Shown in pieces: positions 1 through 8,882 of a stretch of 64,000 nt of DNA. The notes beneath the pieces were generated by a model. It was not told the origin of the DNA. It saw nothing but the letters and a program-made list of their open reading frames with translations, and ran no database searches. The position numbers and the translations under genes were made by a program. Source of the DNA: Laspinema sp. D2d (GTDB lineage: Bacteria > Cyanobacteriota > Cyanobacteriia > Cyanobacteriales > Laspinemataceae); the NCBI RefSeq assembly GCF_025370755.1, contig NZ_JAMXFC010000027.1, positions 1 to 64,000 of the forward strand, given 5' to 3'. The first letter of the stretch is position 1. Each line of letters opens with the position of its first letter.

Positions 1-345
1 ACCCGCTTTTTTACGACTTCTTCATTATCTCAAACAATTGCCCCGTATGGGTTTCCCCTGCCTTGTCACCCTCTCAGCTTCTACCCAGTCCCGTAGTCAA
101 AGATTTATGAACTCTTTAGCCTCCGCATCAGAGAATCCCCCCAAATGGCCCCATTCTTGCTCGGGGTGGGTTTGGGCTGACCCGATTGCTCTTGCAGCAC
201 TTATATTTTGTGACCTAACTCCGTTTGTCTACCTTCTCCTGTACTCACCTCCTAGCCAAAAATATAGGTGGATCAGATCGGATCGTATCATCGGATTCAG
301 TTGCCAGTAAACCTATTGAATAGTTCCCAACTCCACTAAAGCCTA

Positions 346-490
346 TCTAGCGGTTCCCAGTCCAGTGAGGTACAGATTTGAGGCTTTAAAATATGAATTT
401 GGTCTCCAGCGAGTAAGTTACAAAGCCTACGGCCTAGCCTCGATTACCGCCCTCTAAAAATGTAGGGGAATAACTGTGGGAACCGCTAGA
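346..490. repeat. Short element with 14-bp terminal inverted repeats
   Basis: TCTAGCGGTTCCCA at 346-359 is perfectly mirrored by TGGGAACCGCTAGA at 477-490, enclosing about 117 bp without an open frame. Perfect inverted termini around a non-coding core fit a miniature inverted-repeat transposable element. I see no clear target-site duplication, and the matching full-length insertion sequence is not in the window, so this is tentative. Confidence 0.4.
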
Positions 491-779
491 GTAATCTTAA
501 ATAAGTGGTAACAAAGCCAGGGATCATCGGGTTTGTTAGTTGGGTTATCCATGATTGAGGAGGGCGATCGCTAGATTTAAAGAAGGGGGTTTTAAAATAA
601 AAGTTATGTAAAACAAATTTTATTGATGCTGGGAAGGTAATCCTAAATATGGACTATCATTGCATCCGCAAAAGTTGGTTCTCAGCAGCCGGATGGCAAG
701 CAAGGAGCAGGATTGTACAATCTTAAAAGTTTCTAGTAAAATGAAACCCCTAAATGATTCTAGTCTGGGATGCTCATCC

Positions 780-1041
780 CGCAATAGGAGAATCGAATTG
801 AGGCGATTAGGGGGTAACTTGGCTCATTCTTTGCCCCTTGGGGAGTCAGGTTGATCCAGGGCAGCATATTCGGGTTGCTCGACTCAGAAAGGTGGCTTCC
901 GAGGTGATGGGAATCCGATCGCCGCTTTCAAGAAGGGGAAAGTCCCGAAAGGGTGGGAAAAACCACTCTTTTGGTACAGGGCGACTCACGGCGATGCCCT
1001 GTTAGGCTATGAATTGATGAAAGGGTTGCACCCGAAACCTT
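780..1041 (+). pseudogene. Frameshifted coding remnant, family unknown
   Basis: Read on the plus strand in two frames, this stretch gives protein-like text: one frame contains the run HIRVARLRKVASEVMG, and after a frameshift near 945 the next gives KGWEKPLFWYRATHGD and then ALLGYELMKGLHPKP before a stop near 1040. Neither piece has a start codon with a ribosome site, and the parts are out of frame with each other. I read this as a decayed gene; I do not recognise the family. A structured RNA is the alternative. Confidence 0.25.
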
Positions 1042-1482
1042 GACCTGCACTAGATTAGAAGAAATCCCCTCGGGTTTTGAGGGCCTCTCTCTAATCCGGG
1101 ATAAATGAAGTACAGTAAAGATTGAGGAGATGGTAGGAGTCGGAAAGTTCAGGTGGGTTCGCATAGGGTGTCAGAGGCGATCGCCTCAAACCTGAACAGT
1201 TTTCCAAGTCCCTAGGTCATATAGACAACCGTCGAAGCGATGGGCAAGGGTAAAAGGGGTGAGGTTCTGTGGGTACAATTCGTTAACTTATTTTGACTAG
1301 AGGTTGACAGATTACCCCAGCTTTTATGCTTATTGTCTAGTGGGAAATTTTACTCTTTTTTGTTAAGAAACATTACATTTAAAGGGGTTGGGGCAATCCT
1401 TTAAATACTCCGGAGGAGTTAGGGAATCATTAACTTAGGCAACGCCAAAATTGAACAAATCGGCCCAATTCTCTCTAAAACT

Positions 1483-4400
1483 ATGGAAACTCTAAATTCT
1501 AAAATAAATATGAATCATCGGTTACCCAGCCAAATTATCCTATATTTGGACCGCGAACATTTGTTCTCTTTATTTCAACTGCTGCGCCATGCCCTAGAAA
1601 GTAGTGGTTGGTTACGGGCTTTATTAGTAGTCGGAGATAATTTAGAACGGTGTCAAAAGCTACAAGAAATGTGGTATAAAACTGGGCAGAGGATTCCAGA
1701 GAAGGTGGAATCTGAAGTGGTGACATATCCGGTAAAAACAGCAATCACGCCTAGTCGGTTCTCCGTAGCTGAAATGGAGGTGCAATCCATGCCCCATGCC
1801 GCCAGCCCGCCCAACTATTCCCTAAGTAAGCCCCAACGATTTGCGCCGGTTCCGGTGATTGCCCTAGGGGGAGTGGAAACGAGCATTCTGGCCCTGAGTT
1901 CTCATCTGAATGTCTGGATTCAAGTGGAACTGAATCAAGCTTACACAGAGGAAGAATTTGCAGCCGTTGAGGAAGGGAATGAACCCCGTACTCGGGTATC
2001 GGTGGTGTTCGATCCCGGGGCGATCGTTAAATTGCTCCGAAGCTCAACCCTGGCGACAGCAGTCCCTCATTGTTCCGGCTTGGAAGCAGTGGATTTAGAG
2101 AATGATGAGCGGGTTTTGCGGCGGTTTTGGTTACATACCCTCCATTTAATTTCTTCCCAAGACTCATCGATCGCTGTTGCTCAAGAGCGTCCCAACCTCG
2201 GCGAGTCTAACCCATTAGGAGAGAGGACGGCTCAAAACCGGCGATTTTCCCGGGGGAGAGAGGCGGTGCGATCGCCCGCTTATAATTCTCTACCCCCGGA
2301 GTCACCTTCCGACGGCATCGAGCAACCCTCCTCCTGGATCTCGTTTCCAAATCCCGGCTTTGATGGGCTGTTTTGGGACTGTCCCACGGGAATTGTTTAC
2401 CACAGCATGGATGGCGGAATCCTCAAAGCCAATCCCGCCTTTTGTCAAATGACCGGGTATAGTTCCAGTCAACTGCGCTATTTAGATTACCGGGCAATTT
2501 CCCATCCTGAAGATTTCGCAGCCTTGTTGCGACTGATTCAACAAATGGTGCGAGAGGGAGTCAAACGGCAAACCCTCCGCCAGCGCTATATCTGCGCCAA
2601 TGGTTCCCTATTGGCAGCAGAGGTGACCCTCTGCCTCGTGGGGGAAGAAGAGGACGATAGCTATTTTATGACCTTTGTTACGGATTTGAGCGATCGCGCC
2701 CGAGCTGAACAGGAAATTCAACAACGGCGATCGCGGGAAATGCTTCTGAGCCGAATTTCCGCTAAAATCCGCTCCACTTTTGATCTGCCCACCATTTTAA
2801 AACTCGGGGTTCAGGGTCTCCGACAAGCCCTAGATACTGATCGCGCCCTTGCCTTTCAGTTTTTGGCGGATGGCAGTGGGGTTTGTATCGCTGAAGATGT
2901 GCAAACGCCTTATCCATCCATCAAAGGACAGTGGTTTCCTGCCGACTGTATGCCTCTAGCCCATCAAGATGCCTATCGCAATGGACGTCTCGGCTCAATT
3001 CCAGATATTCAAAATGCAGCCCTGAGCGATTGCCATCGCAAAATGCTCAACCAGTTTCAAGTCCGCAGTTTTATGGGAGTTGCGATTGGGCGGCAGAAAG
3101 ACGAGTCTATTATACCTGATAGTCTCGGCGTGAGAGAACTGCCGAACTCCACGGTGGAAATTTCTGAGATTGACGCCACTGTACTCAAATCGGCGAGTGT
3201 TTCTAGTCTGTGGGGATTGTTGGTTGTCCATCACTGTCATGGTCCCCGACAATGGACTACGGATGAAAAGCAACTGGTGCAAGCGGTGGCGACTCAGATG
3301 GCGATCGCGATCGAACAAGCCAATCTGGTCCAACAATTACGCACCTACGCGCGGGAACTCGAAGATCGGGTACAGCAGAGAACTACAACCCTTGCGCGAT
3401 CGCTCCAATTTGAGCAACTGATTCGCCACTTAACCGAAACCCTCAGCAGTGCCACCAATGAAGATAGTGTAATCAATGCAGCGGTACAAGGCATCGTAGA
3501 AACTCTCGGGGTCGATAGCTGTCATGCCCTGTTATGGGATGAGGCACAAGGAGTATATCAGGTCCAGGCATCGTTTCTCAATCCCCTGTCGGAAAAAGCC
3601 TTGCCCATTGCTACTCGCTTGGACTTTAATCAGATTCCTTCGGACTGCCGTACTGTCCTCTTACAGGGGGAACTGTGTGTCTTAGCAGCGGTGAATTGTG
3701 AGGAACTCAGCGATCGTCCTCTACCTGGGGATGAGAATTTCAACGAGTTGCCTCAAAACCAATGTTTCCAACAAACCCTAGTTCCGATCGCCGACGATAG
3801 CGGTTCCATTGGTGCGTTAGGCATCATTCAACCCCAACACAAAGACTTTAATAGCGACGAGATTGAACTGGTGAAGCAAGTCGCTAAAGTTTGTGCGATC
3901 GCCATCCGGCAAGCCCGCCTACTGAGAAAAGAACAGTCCTCCCGCTTGAGTGCGGACTACTTTCGGTCTTTTCTGCGTCAATCCACTGATATTTTTGTTG
4001 AATATGATACCCAACTGCGTTATTTATCCATTAACGCAGCAGGTGCGACCTTCTTTGGCCTGACTCGTGAACAAATCATCGGCAAAACTAATCGAGAACT
4101 AAACGCCAACGCTGCCGATGCGATCGAACCCTTGCTGCATCATGTCTATGAAACCGGCGATCGCGTTTTAGTCAGTCACGATATTAGTTTCCCCATTGGC
4201 AACAAAACCCTAGAAACCGTCTACTCACCCATCTCCGACGAAACCGGCTCAATCCATCGAATCATTGCGATCGCCCGAGATGTGAGTGAATTTCGTCACC
4301 AATGGCAGCGCCTGCAAGAGCAAAATCAAGAACTAGCCGCCATCAACCGTCTCAAAGAAGAATTTATTGCCACCACCTCTCACGAACTCCGCACCCCCTT

Positions 4401-5169
4401 AACTGCTATTCTCGGCTTCTCCAGCGTCCTGCTCGAAGAATCCTTCGGGTCATTAAACGGTAAACAAAAAATTTACCTAGACCGGATTCATATTAGCGGA
4501 CAACACTTATTATCCTTGATTAATGATATCCTCGACCTCTCCCGAATTGAAGCCGATCGCCTGGAACTCGAACCCCAACTGGTGTATATTTGCGATATTT
4601 GTCAGGGTCTCGTCAGCTTGATTCAAGAGCGAGTCGCTAATCACGGCTTACAATTTCAAATGGAAGTAGACCCCTCCCTAGAATGTATGGTGGTTGACCC
4701 CCGCAGACTCAAACAAATGCTGCTTAATCTTCTCACGAATGCGATTAAATTCACCCCAGAAGGTGAGGTTGGGTTAAAAATTTATCGGTCTAGTGCCAAC
4801 GAAACTCCCGAGGGTTGCGATGGGAACTCAAAAGCGGAAGACAAGGGCCTATCTAAGCCTATGCGGAACACAGTGAGTCGCCCTCATGATTGGATTCACT
4901 TTGTGGTCTGGGATACGGGGATTGGCATTGACGAGCGCGATCGCCCGAGGTTGTTTTCTCCCTTCTCTCAAATTGATTCCTCTCTCACTCGCAAATATCA
5001 AGGCAGTGGGTTGGGGTTAGCCATTACCCGAAAATTAGTCGAACTCCACGGAGGATGGATTTCTGTCACCTCTCACCCCAATCAAGGCTCGACTTTTAGT
5101 ATCACCTTACCGTTATACGAATCCGCCACGGAAATTCTCCTAGATGCCCTCAAAAATGGCACCGTCTAA
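1483..5169 (+). CDS. PAS/GAF sensor histidine kinase with cyanobacteriochrome-like GAF
   Basis: A 1228-residue cytoplasmic sensor kinase. Order: N-terminal module of unknown type (about 1-220), linker, PAS (about 295-405), GAF1 (about 425-620), short coiled coil, GAF2 (about 660-815), PAS (about 825-935), HisKA with SHELRTPL (His967), and HATPase with DTGIGI and GSGLGLAI boxes. There is no receiver domain and no membrane segment. GAF1 looks like a bilin-binding domain: Cys517-His518 (DCHRKML, then FQVRS) sits where cyanobacteriochromes attach the chromophore, and Cys489 lies 28 residues before it, the position of the second cysteine of DXCF-type domains (here ADCM). About 30 extra residues interrupt GAF1 after GVAIGRQ. 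ATG 1483 has no obvious ribosome site; ATG 1510 is an alternative. No partner regulator is adjacent, so its output is unknown. Kinase function is certain by family; light sensing is inference. Confidence 0.9.
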   Translation: METLNSKINMNHRLPSQIILYLDREHLFSLFQLLRHALESSGWLRALLVVGDNLERCQKLQEMWYKTGQRIPEKVESEVVTYPVKTAITPSRFSVAEMEVQSMPHAASPPNYSLSKPQRFAPVPVIALGGVETSILALSSHLNVWIQVELNQAYTEEEFAAVEEGNEPRTRVSVVFDPGAIVKLLRSSTLATAVPHCSGLEAVDLENDERVLRRFWLHTLHLISSQDSSIAVAQERPNLGESNPLGERTAQNRRFSRGREAVRSPAYNSLPPESPSDGIEQPSSWISFPNPGFDGLFWDCPTGIVYHSMDGGILKANPAFCQMTGYSSSQLRYLDYRAISHPEDFAALLRLIQQMVREGVKRQTLRQRYICANGSLLAAEVTLCLVGEEEDDSYFMTFVTDLSDRARAEQEIQQRRSREMLLSRISAKIRSTFDLPTILKLGVQGLRQALDTDRALAFQFLADGSGVCIAEDVQTPYPSIKGQWFPADCMPLAHQDAYRNGRLGSIPDIQNAALSDCHRKMLNQFQVRSFMGVAIGRQKDESIIPDSLGVRELPNSTVEISEIDATVLKSASVSSLWGLLVVHHCHGPRQWTTDEKQLVQAVATQMAIAIEQANLVQQLRTYARELEDRVQQRTTTLARSLQFEQLIRHLTETLSSATNEDSVINAAVQGIVETLGVDSCHALLWDEAQGVYQVQASFLNPLSEKALPIATRLDFNQIPSDCRTVLLQGELCVLAAVNCEELSDRPLPGDENFNELPQNQCFQQTLVPIADDSGSIGALGIIQPQHKDFNSDEIELVKQVAKVCAIAIRQARLLRKEQSSRLSADYFRSFLRQSTDIFVEYDTQLRYLSINAAGATFFGLTREQIIGKTNRELNANAADAIEPLLHHVYETGDRVLVSHDISFPIGNKTLETVYSPISDETGSIHRIIAIARDVSEFRHQWQRLQEQNQELAAINRLKEEFIATTSHELRTPLTAILGFSSVLLEESFGSLNGKQKIYLDRIHISGQHLLSLINDILDLSRIEADRLELEPQLVYICDICQGLVSLIQERVANHGLQFQMEVDPSLECMVVDPRRLKQMLLNLLTNAIKFTPEGEVGLKIYRSSANETPEGCDGNSKAEDKGLSKPMRNTVSRPHDWIHFVVWDTGIGIDERDRPRLFSPFSQIDSSLTRKYQGSGLGLAITRKLVELHGGWISVTSHPNQGSTFSITLPLYESATEILLDALKNGTV

Positions 5170-5178
5170 TCTGAAGCT

Positions 5179-5200
5179 GGGTTCTGCTCGTTCAGAACCC
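5179..5200 (+). terminator. Hairpin after the sensor kinase
   Basis: GGGTTCTG at 5179-5186 pairs perfectly with CAGAACCC at 5193-5200 over a 6-nt loop, 10 bp after the kinase stop and before the convergent Crp-type gene. There is no U-run on either strand, so it is a transcript-end hairpin rather than a textbook Rho-independent terminator. Confidence 0.4.
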
Positions 5201-5257
5201 ACACCCTTTCCGAACGTAACCCTACGCCCGGTGCGGGTTAAACCGGGCAAGAGACCG

Positions 5258-6079
5258 CTACCGGCGGGGTAATCCAATTAAGTGACCCTCCCCCACTTGA
5301 ATCAACCCCTCTGCCCGTAATTTGCCCATTAATCTCGTCACGGTTACCCGAGTTGAACCGATCGCACTCCCAATTTGAGCATGAGTTAAATTCCAAGGCA
5401 GGTAATACCCGCTTACCCCCTCTTCTTTCGGCTCATCCCTGATCGCTTGACCATGTTCTTCAATCAGTAAGCTCAAAAATCCCAACAGTCTGGCGATCGT
5501 GCGTCGCTGTCCCAAAATTCCCAGCCACAGAAGCTTGCGCTGGTGCTGATACCGAAACGCATCCAGGACCTGTTGTCGAAATAACGGCCACTGATCTAAG
5601 TCCGGCCAGTACATCCACATCACAGCGGTTTGGTCAATGTGAGCGTAAGCTTCAAAGGTAAAAAACGTTTCGCTGACTACTTCAAAGGGTTGACCCTGAC
5701 TCACAAATCCTAAAAAGGTTTCAGCGTTTTCCCCTTTGTCTTCCCCTAGGACGGGGAGGGTATTGAGTTTCGAGCCTTGAGAGGCCATTTCTCCATGCGA
5801 TCGCTCAGGGGAGGCAACTTCCACAGGAGACAAATCCGCGTAAGGGAGACTTTCCCGGGTCCTTTTCCGGGATGAAACCGGAAGGGAACAAGGGCTATCT
5901 TTGGCAATTCCCACCAACCGGACGGCTCCTGATATCACCAAATATACTAATCCAGGACGAGTGGGGATTCGTTCTTCTTTCCGAAAGGTCCGACATCGAT
6001 AGTGTTGTTCAGCCCACTCCAAAATCGGTTGGTGAGTTAAAAAAGGCCGAGAGGGTTGGGCAGGTTCAGATGAGTACAT
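5258..6079 (-). CDS. Crp/Fnr-family transcription regulator
   Basis: A 273-residue regulator. The C-terminal winged helix is clear: a Crp-type helix-turn-helix (LTHAQIGSAIGSTRVTVTRL, about 220-240) followed by the wing (EGLIQVGEGHLIGL). The N-terminal half is a weak cupin-like sensor fold (RPGLVYLVISGAVRLVG), interrupted by about 60 low-complexity residues (about 61-122). I see no intact phosphate-binding cassette of cAMP-binding Crp, so a cyclic-nucleotide ligand is doubtful. The architecture is closest to the NtcA/Crp-like group, but it is longer than NtcA (about 223 residues) and should not be called NtcA. It converges on the sensor kinase gene. Target genes are unknown. Confidence 0.8.
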   Translation of the reverse strand: MYSSEPAQPSRPFLTHQPILEWAEQHYRCRTFRKEERIPTRPGLVYLVISGAVRLVGIAKDSPCSLPVSSRKRTRESLPYADLSPVEVASPERSHGEMASQGSKLNTLPVLGEDKGENAETFLGFVSQGQPFEVVSETFFTFEAYAHIDQTAVMWMYWPDLDQWPLFRQQVLDAFRYQHQRKLLWLGILGQRRTIARLLGFLSLLIEEHGQAIRDEPKEEGVSGYYLPWNLTHAQIGSAIGSTRVTVTRLMGKLRAEGLIQVGEGHLIGLPRR

Positions 6080-6682
6080 ATCTAAAATTTTTGCAGAGTT
6101 TGGCTCGACGCACCAAAGCTGATGATGCAGTGGCGATGCAAATACTCCCTTCTCTAACTAAAGCGACCCTAAATGAAAGTGACCTAGAGACAGCGAGCAA
6201 GATACAAAGTAAGTAGGCATAGCTCCGATGTGCGAACAAGACGATGAGCCTTGTATCCATTGTCAGAATGATTTAGACGCGCTATAAAGCGTCATAAACT
6301 GTTAAAAACCGTTCATGTTGACCCTCAGTCTGGTTCAACCTCATAAAAATAGGCGGTTTCTGCCCCACCTGTAGCCTTCTCGATTTGTAGCGCCTAAACC
6401 GACTTGACCTTGAAACCGGGTCAGAGGAGTTAAAACACTAGAGAGTCCAGAATAATGGGTCATCGGTTGGGAGCGATCGCCCTTGAACAGGTCTCGGTTC
6501 ATATAAAATAAGCTGGGATCCAACAATTAGGGTAGCCAATATTACTTAATCCCCTCTGACTTGTCCGGTTACTTTTTGCTTAGTTTTGTCTGGTGAGGGA
6601 TCGGCAGGCTTGCGGCTATCTCCTGAATTTTGGAGACCCCACTGGACCGCATCAACTCACCCTCTCACTCCCTCACCCGATC
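6080..6682. other. Intergenic region between divergent genes
   Basis: Upstream of the Crp-type regulator (minus) and of the DALR protein (plus). Open frames here overlap each other on both strands and lack family resemblance or ribosome sites. No repeat or RNA was recognised. It must contain both promoters, which I cannot place. Confidence 0.5.
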
Positions 6683-7579
6683 ATGGTTGAACCCTTGGCG
6701 ATCGCCTCCGTACTCCTACTCCAACTTCAACAAGCCATCCCCTCACGGTTCACCCCGGGCCAGCTTTCTGGTGGGTCCATCCCCGTGACTGGACCCCAGT
6801 CTATCCCCCTTTATCGCTCCAAAGATACCCAACGGATCCTTTATATTTCCCCAGTCGCTCTACAACTGGCAAAACAGGGGTCTATACCCCCGATGGAAAT
6901 TGCCCAGGCGATCGCTGAGAGTTTCCGGAACTCCAGGCCCCCAGACCTCCCTTCTCCCCTTGGGGCCAACCTCTGGAACCTGAGCGTAATTCCACCGGGC
7001 AAACTGTACCTCGAACTCACAGACCCCGGGATTGCGATTTGGTTACAACGGGCGATCGCTTGGGACCTTGAATCGGATGCCACTCCAGACCCGGGACCCC
7101 TTCCCCCCTCTGAGTCCCTGGATTTATTTGCAATTCAGTACGCCCATGCCCGGTGTTGCGCCCTGTTACGGTTAGCCCACCGCGAGGGCTTGATTACCCT
7201 GGAAAACCCCACCCCTCCTGGAACCTCTACCAATATTGGCTCAGTAACTGCACCAGATCCGAGCGCCTGGTTGGAGTCCCCAACCCGCCTCAAGCCCCAT
7301 CATCCTGCGGAACGTACCTTAATTTCCCGGGCGATCGCCACCGTCGATGCCCTCAGTTGTCCCCTTTCTCCGTCCCAAATTACTAGCCGACTTGCGATCG
7401 CCACCCTGTTAAGTCAGGACTTCCTGACTTTTCACGCGCAATGTCAAATTTTTGGATCCGTGCAATCCCAAGATTTGGATTTAGCCCAAGCCAGATTAGG
7501 GCTAATTTTCCTCACTCAAAAATTGCTGAAACGCTTGCTAGAAAAAGACTTTAGTAGTTTGGCCCCCTTGGAACTTTAG
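6683..7579 (+). CDS. DALR anticodon-binding domain protein
   Basis: About 298 residues from ATG 6683; an in-frame GTG at 6593 would add 30 residues. The last 80 or so residues resemble the DALR helical bundle of arginyl-tRNA synthetase (SRAIATVDAL, then LLSQDFLTFHAQCQIF). The catalytic Rossmann fold with HIGH/KMSKS motifs is absent, so this is not a synthetase. Stand-alone DALR proteins of this kind occur in cyanobacteria; their role is unknown, with tRNA-arginine binding a reasonable guess. Several HIP1 octamers lie inside the gene. It is followed after about 110 bp by a small RNA candidate on the same strand. Confidence 0.7.
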   Translation: MVEPLAIASVLLLQLQQAIPSRFTPGQLSGGSIPVTGPQSIPLYRSKDTQRILYISPVALQLAKQGSIPPMEIAQAIAESFRNSRPPDLPSPLGANLWNLSVIPPGKLYLELTDPGIAIWLQRAIAWDLESDATPDPGPLPPSESLDLFAIQYAHARCCALLRLAHREGLITLENPTPPGTSTNIGSVTAPDPSAWLESPTRLKPHHPAERTLISRAIATVDALSCPLSPSQITSRLAIATLLSQDFLTFHAQCQIFGSVQSQDLDLAQARLGLIFLTQKLLKRLLEKDFSSLAPLEL

Positions 7580-7652
7580 GCCAAATGCCTCCGTCTGGGA
7601 ATTGGAACTCAAAAAAATGTCACAAAATTCTCAAGAAAGTTTGTTGAGGGGG

Positions 7653-7681
7653 GTGACAAATCCGCTTGGGTTCGATATATT
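7653..7681 (+). promoter_or_regulatory. Sigma-70-type promoter of the Yfr2-like RNA
   Basis: A -35-like GTGACA (7653-7658) and a -10-like TATATT (7676-7681) are separated by exactly 17 bp. Transcription would start near 7688, at the 5' end of the hairpin RNA that follows. It lies in the spacer after a gene, so it fits an independent small-RNA promoter. Confidence 0.5.
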
Positions 7682-7687
7682 AACAGG

Positions 7688-7752
7688 TGTGTGAGGAGCG
7701 AACCAGATAAGGGCACCGAGACGAAACACGGCCAGTCGTCGGTGCCCTTTCT
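7688..7752 (+). ncRNA. Small RNA candidate, Yfr2-like
   Basis: The predicted RNA of about 65 nt starts with GUGUGAGGAGC (7689-7699) and continues into a strong hairpin: AAGGGCACCGA (7709-7719) pairs with TCGGTGCCCTT (7739-7749), and the stem extends inwards GAC/GTC with one bulge. The loop carries CGAAACACGGCCA, which resembles the GGAAACA loop motif I recall for cyanobacterial Yfr2-family RNAs. The size, single strong hairpin and own promoter agree with that family. The 5' segment is also complementary to the conserved ACUCCUCACAC element of Yfr1 over 10 of 11 positions. Family assignment is from memory, not a covariance search. Confidence 0.5.
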
Positions 7753-7766
7753 GCTGCAAATTTTTA

Positions 7767-8003
<237 letters not shown>

Positions 8004-8009
8004 TCAGAG

Positions 8010-8882
8010 TTAGAGCAAAAACCGCTCGATCGCCCGGGCAACCCCTTCTTCTTCAACTGAGGGACTCACCCAATTGGCGACTGCTTTGACTCCTTCGGGG
8101 GCGTTACCCATTGCCACCCCGACTCCGGCATACTCCAGCATTTCCACATCGTTGAAATTATCTCCAATACACATGACGTTCCCTGGGGAGAGTCCGAGGA
8201 TATCTTCTGCTAGATAACGCACAGCAGCGCCTTTATTCACCGCTGGATTTCCCGCTTCTAGGAAGGTGGTATGGGATTTGGTGAGGTAGAGTTCGGTGGG
8301 GGTATAGCGCAAACTAAAGGCTTGCAGTAACTCGTCGATTAAAGCGGTATTTTGGCTGAGGGCGAGGAGTTTTGTGGGCGCAGATGCGGCGATGAGGGGT
8401 CTCAAGTCGCCATAGGGAATGGGTGTCACTCCGGTGCGATCGCCATAAGCTTGGCTGTCTGCGGTGAGTTCCCGAACGTAGAGACAATCGTCAATATAGC
8501 AGTGAACTGAAAGCTGTGATCGCACGGTGGAATCATCAAAGTAGTCTAATAGTTCCAGGGCGATTTCTGATGCAACTGGGGTGTGATAATGAAGGGTTTC
8601 CGTGGCGGGGTCTTTGATTAATGCCCCTTGGTAAGCAATTAAGGGTAAGGGGGAGACAATTTCCTGGTGGAACCGAAGGGCCGATCGATACATCCGTCCC
8701 GTGGCGATCGCGACAGGGATGCCTTTTCTATGGACTGCGGCGATCGCTTCCTTCACTGATTGGGTGATTTGATTTGAGACTCCGGCAATGGTGCCATCAA
8801 TATCAAGGACCAGCAATTGGATATCGGCATTGGCGATCGCCGGTTCACCCAATTGGGAGGGGTTGGTTACAGGAGTTAGCAT
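8010..8882 (-). CDS. Cof-type HAD-IIB family hydrolase
   Basis: 290 residues. HAD phosphatase motifs are complete: motif I LVLDIDGTIAG (nucleophile Asp and acid/base Asp, about 29-31), motif II ATGR (about 60-63), motif III with Lys in TKLLALSQ and NKGAAVRYL, and motif IV GDNFNDVEML. The C2-type cap between motifs II and III is typical of Cof/YidA proteins, which dephosphorylate small sugar or cofactor phosphates. The exact substrate cannot be read from sequence. The last codons lie 10 bp from the repeat locus. Length is normal for the family (270-290). Confidence 0.88.
   Translation of the reverse strand: MLTPVTNPSQLGEPAIANADIQLLVLDIDGTIAGVSNQITQSVKEAIAAVHRKGIPVAIATGRMYRSALRFHQEIVSPLPLIAYQGALIKDPATETLHYHTPVASEIALELLDYFDDSTVRSQLSVHCYIDDCLYVRELTADSQAYGDRTGVTPIPYGDLRPLIAASAPTKLLALSQNTALIDELLQAFSLRYTPTELYLTKSHTTFLEAGNPAVNKGAAVRYLAEDILGLSPGNVMCIGDNFNDVEMLEYAGVGVAMGNAPEGVKAVANWVSPSVEEEGVARAIERFLL

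Larger units (their letters stand above)
1..1482. other. Gene-poor region with decayed sequence
   Basis: No intact gene is convincing here. Two things stand out and are listed separately: a short element bounded by 14-bp inverted repeats (346-490) and a frameshifted coding remnant (about 780-1041). Short hairpins such as CCC-GAAA-GGG and CAGGGC/GCCCTG lie in the 940-1005 stretch, so a structured RNA cannot be fully excluded, but I recognise no known RNA family. The 1200-1480 part should hold the promoter of the kinase gene at 1483; I see no clear sigma-70 promoter or Shine-Dalgarno sequence. Confidence 0.5.

Noticed and set aside
38-310. 90-residue open frame at the left edge
   Set aside because: No ribosome site, no recognisable protein text, lies in decayed DNA.
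900-1060. RNase P RNA
   Set aside because: GGGGAAAGTCCCG recalls the GAGGAAAGTCC box, but the other conserved RNase P regions (ACAGAAA, AGGTGAAA, terminal pairing) are missing.
928-1164. 78-residue minus-strand open frame
   Set aside because: Overlaps the plus-strand remnant, whose text is more protein-like; no family resemblance.
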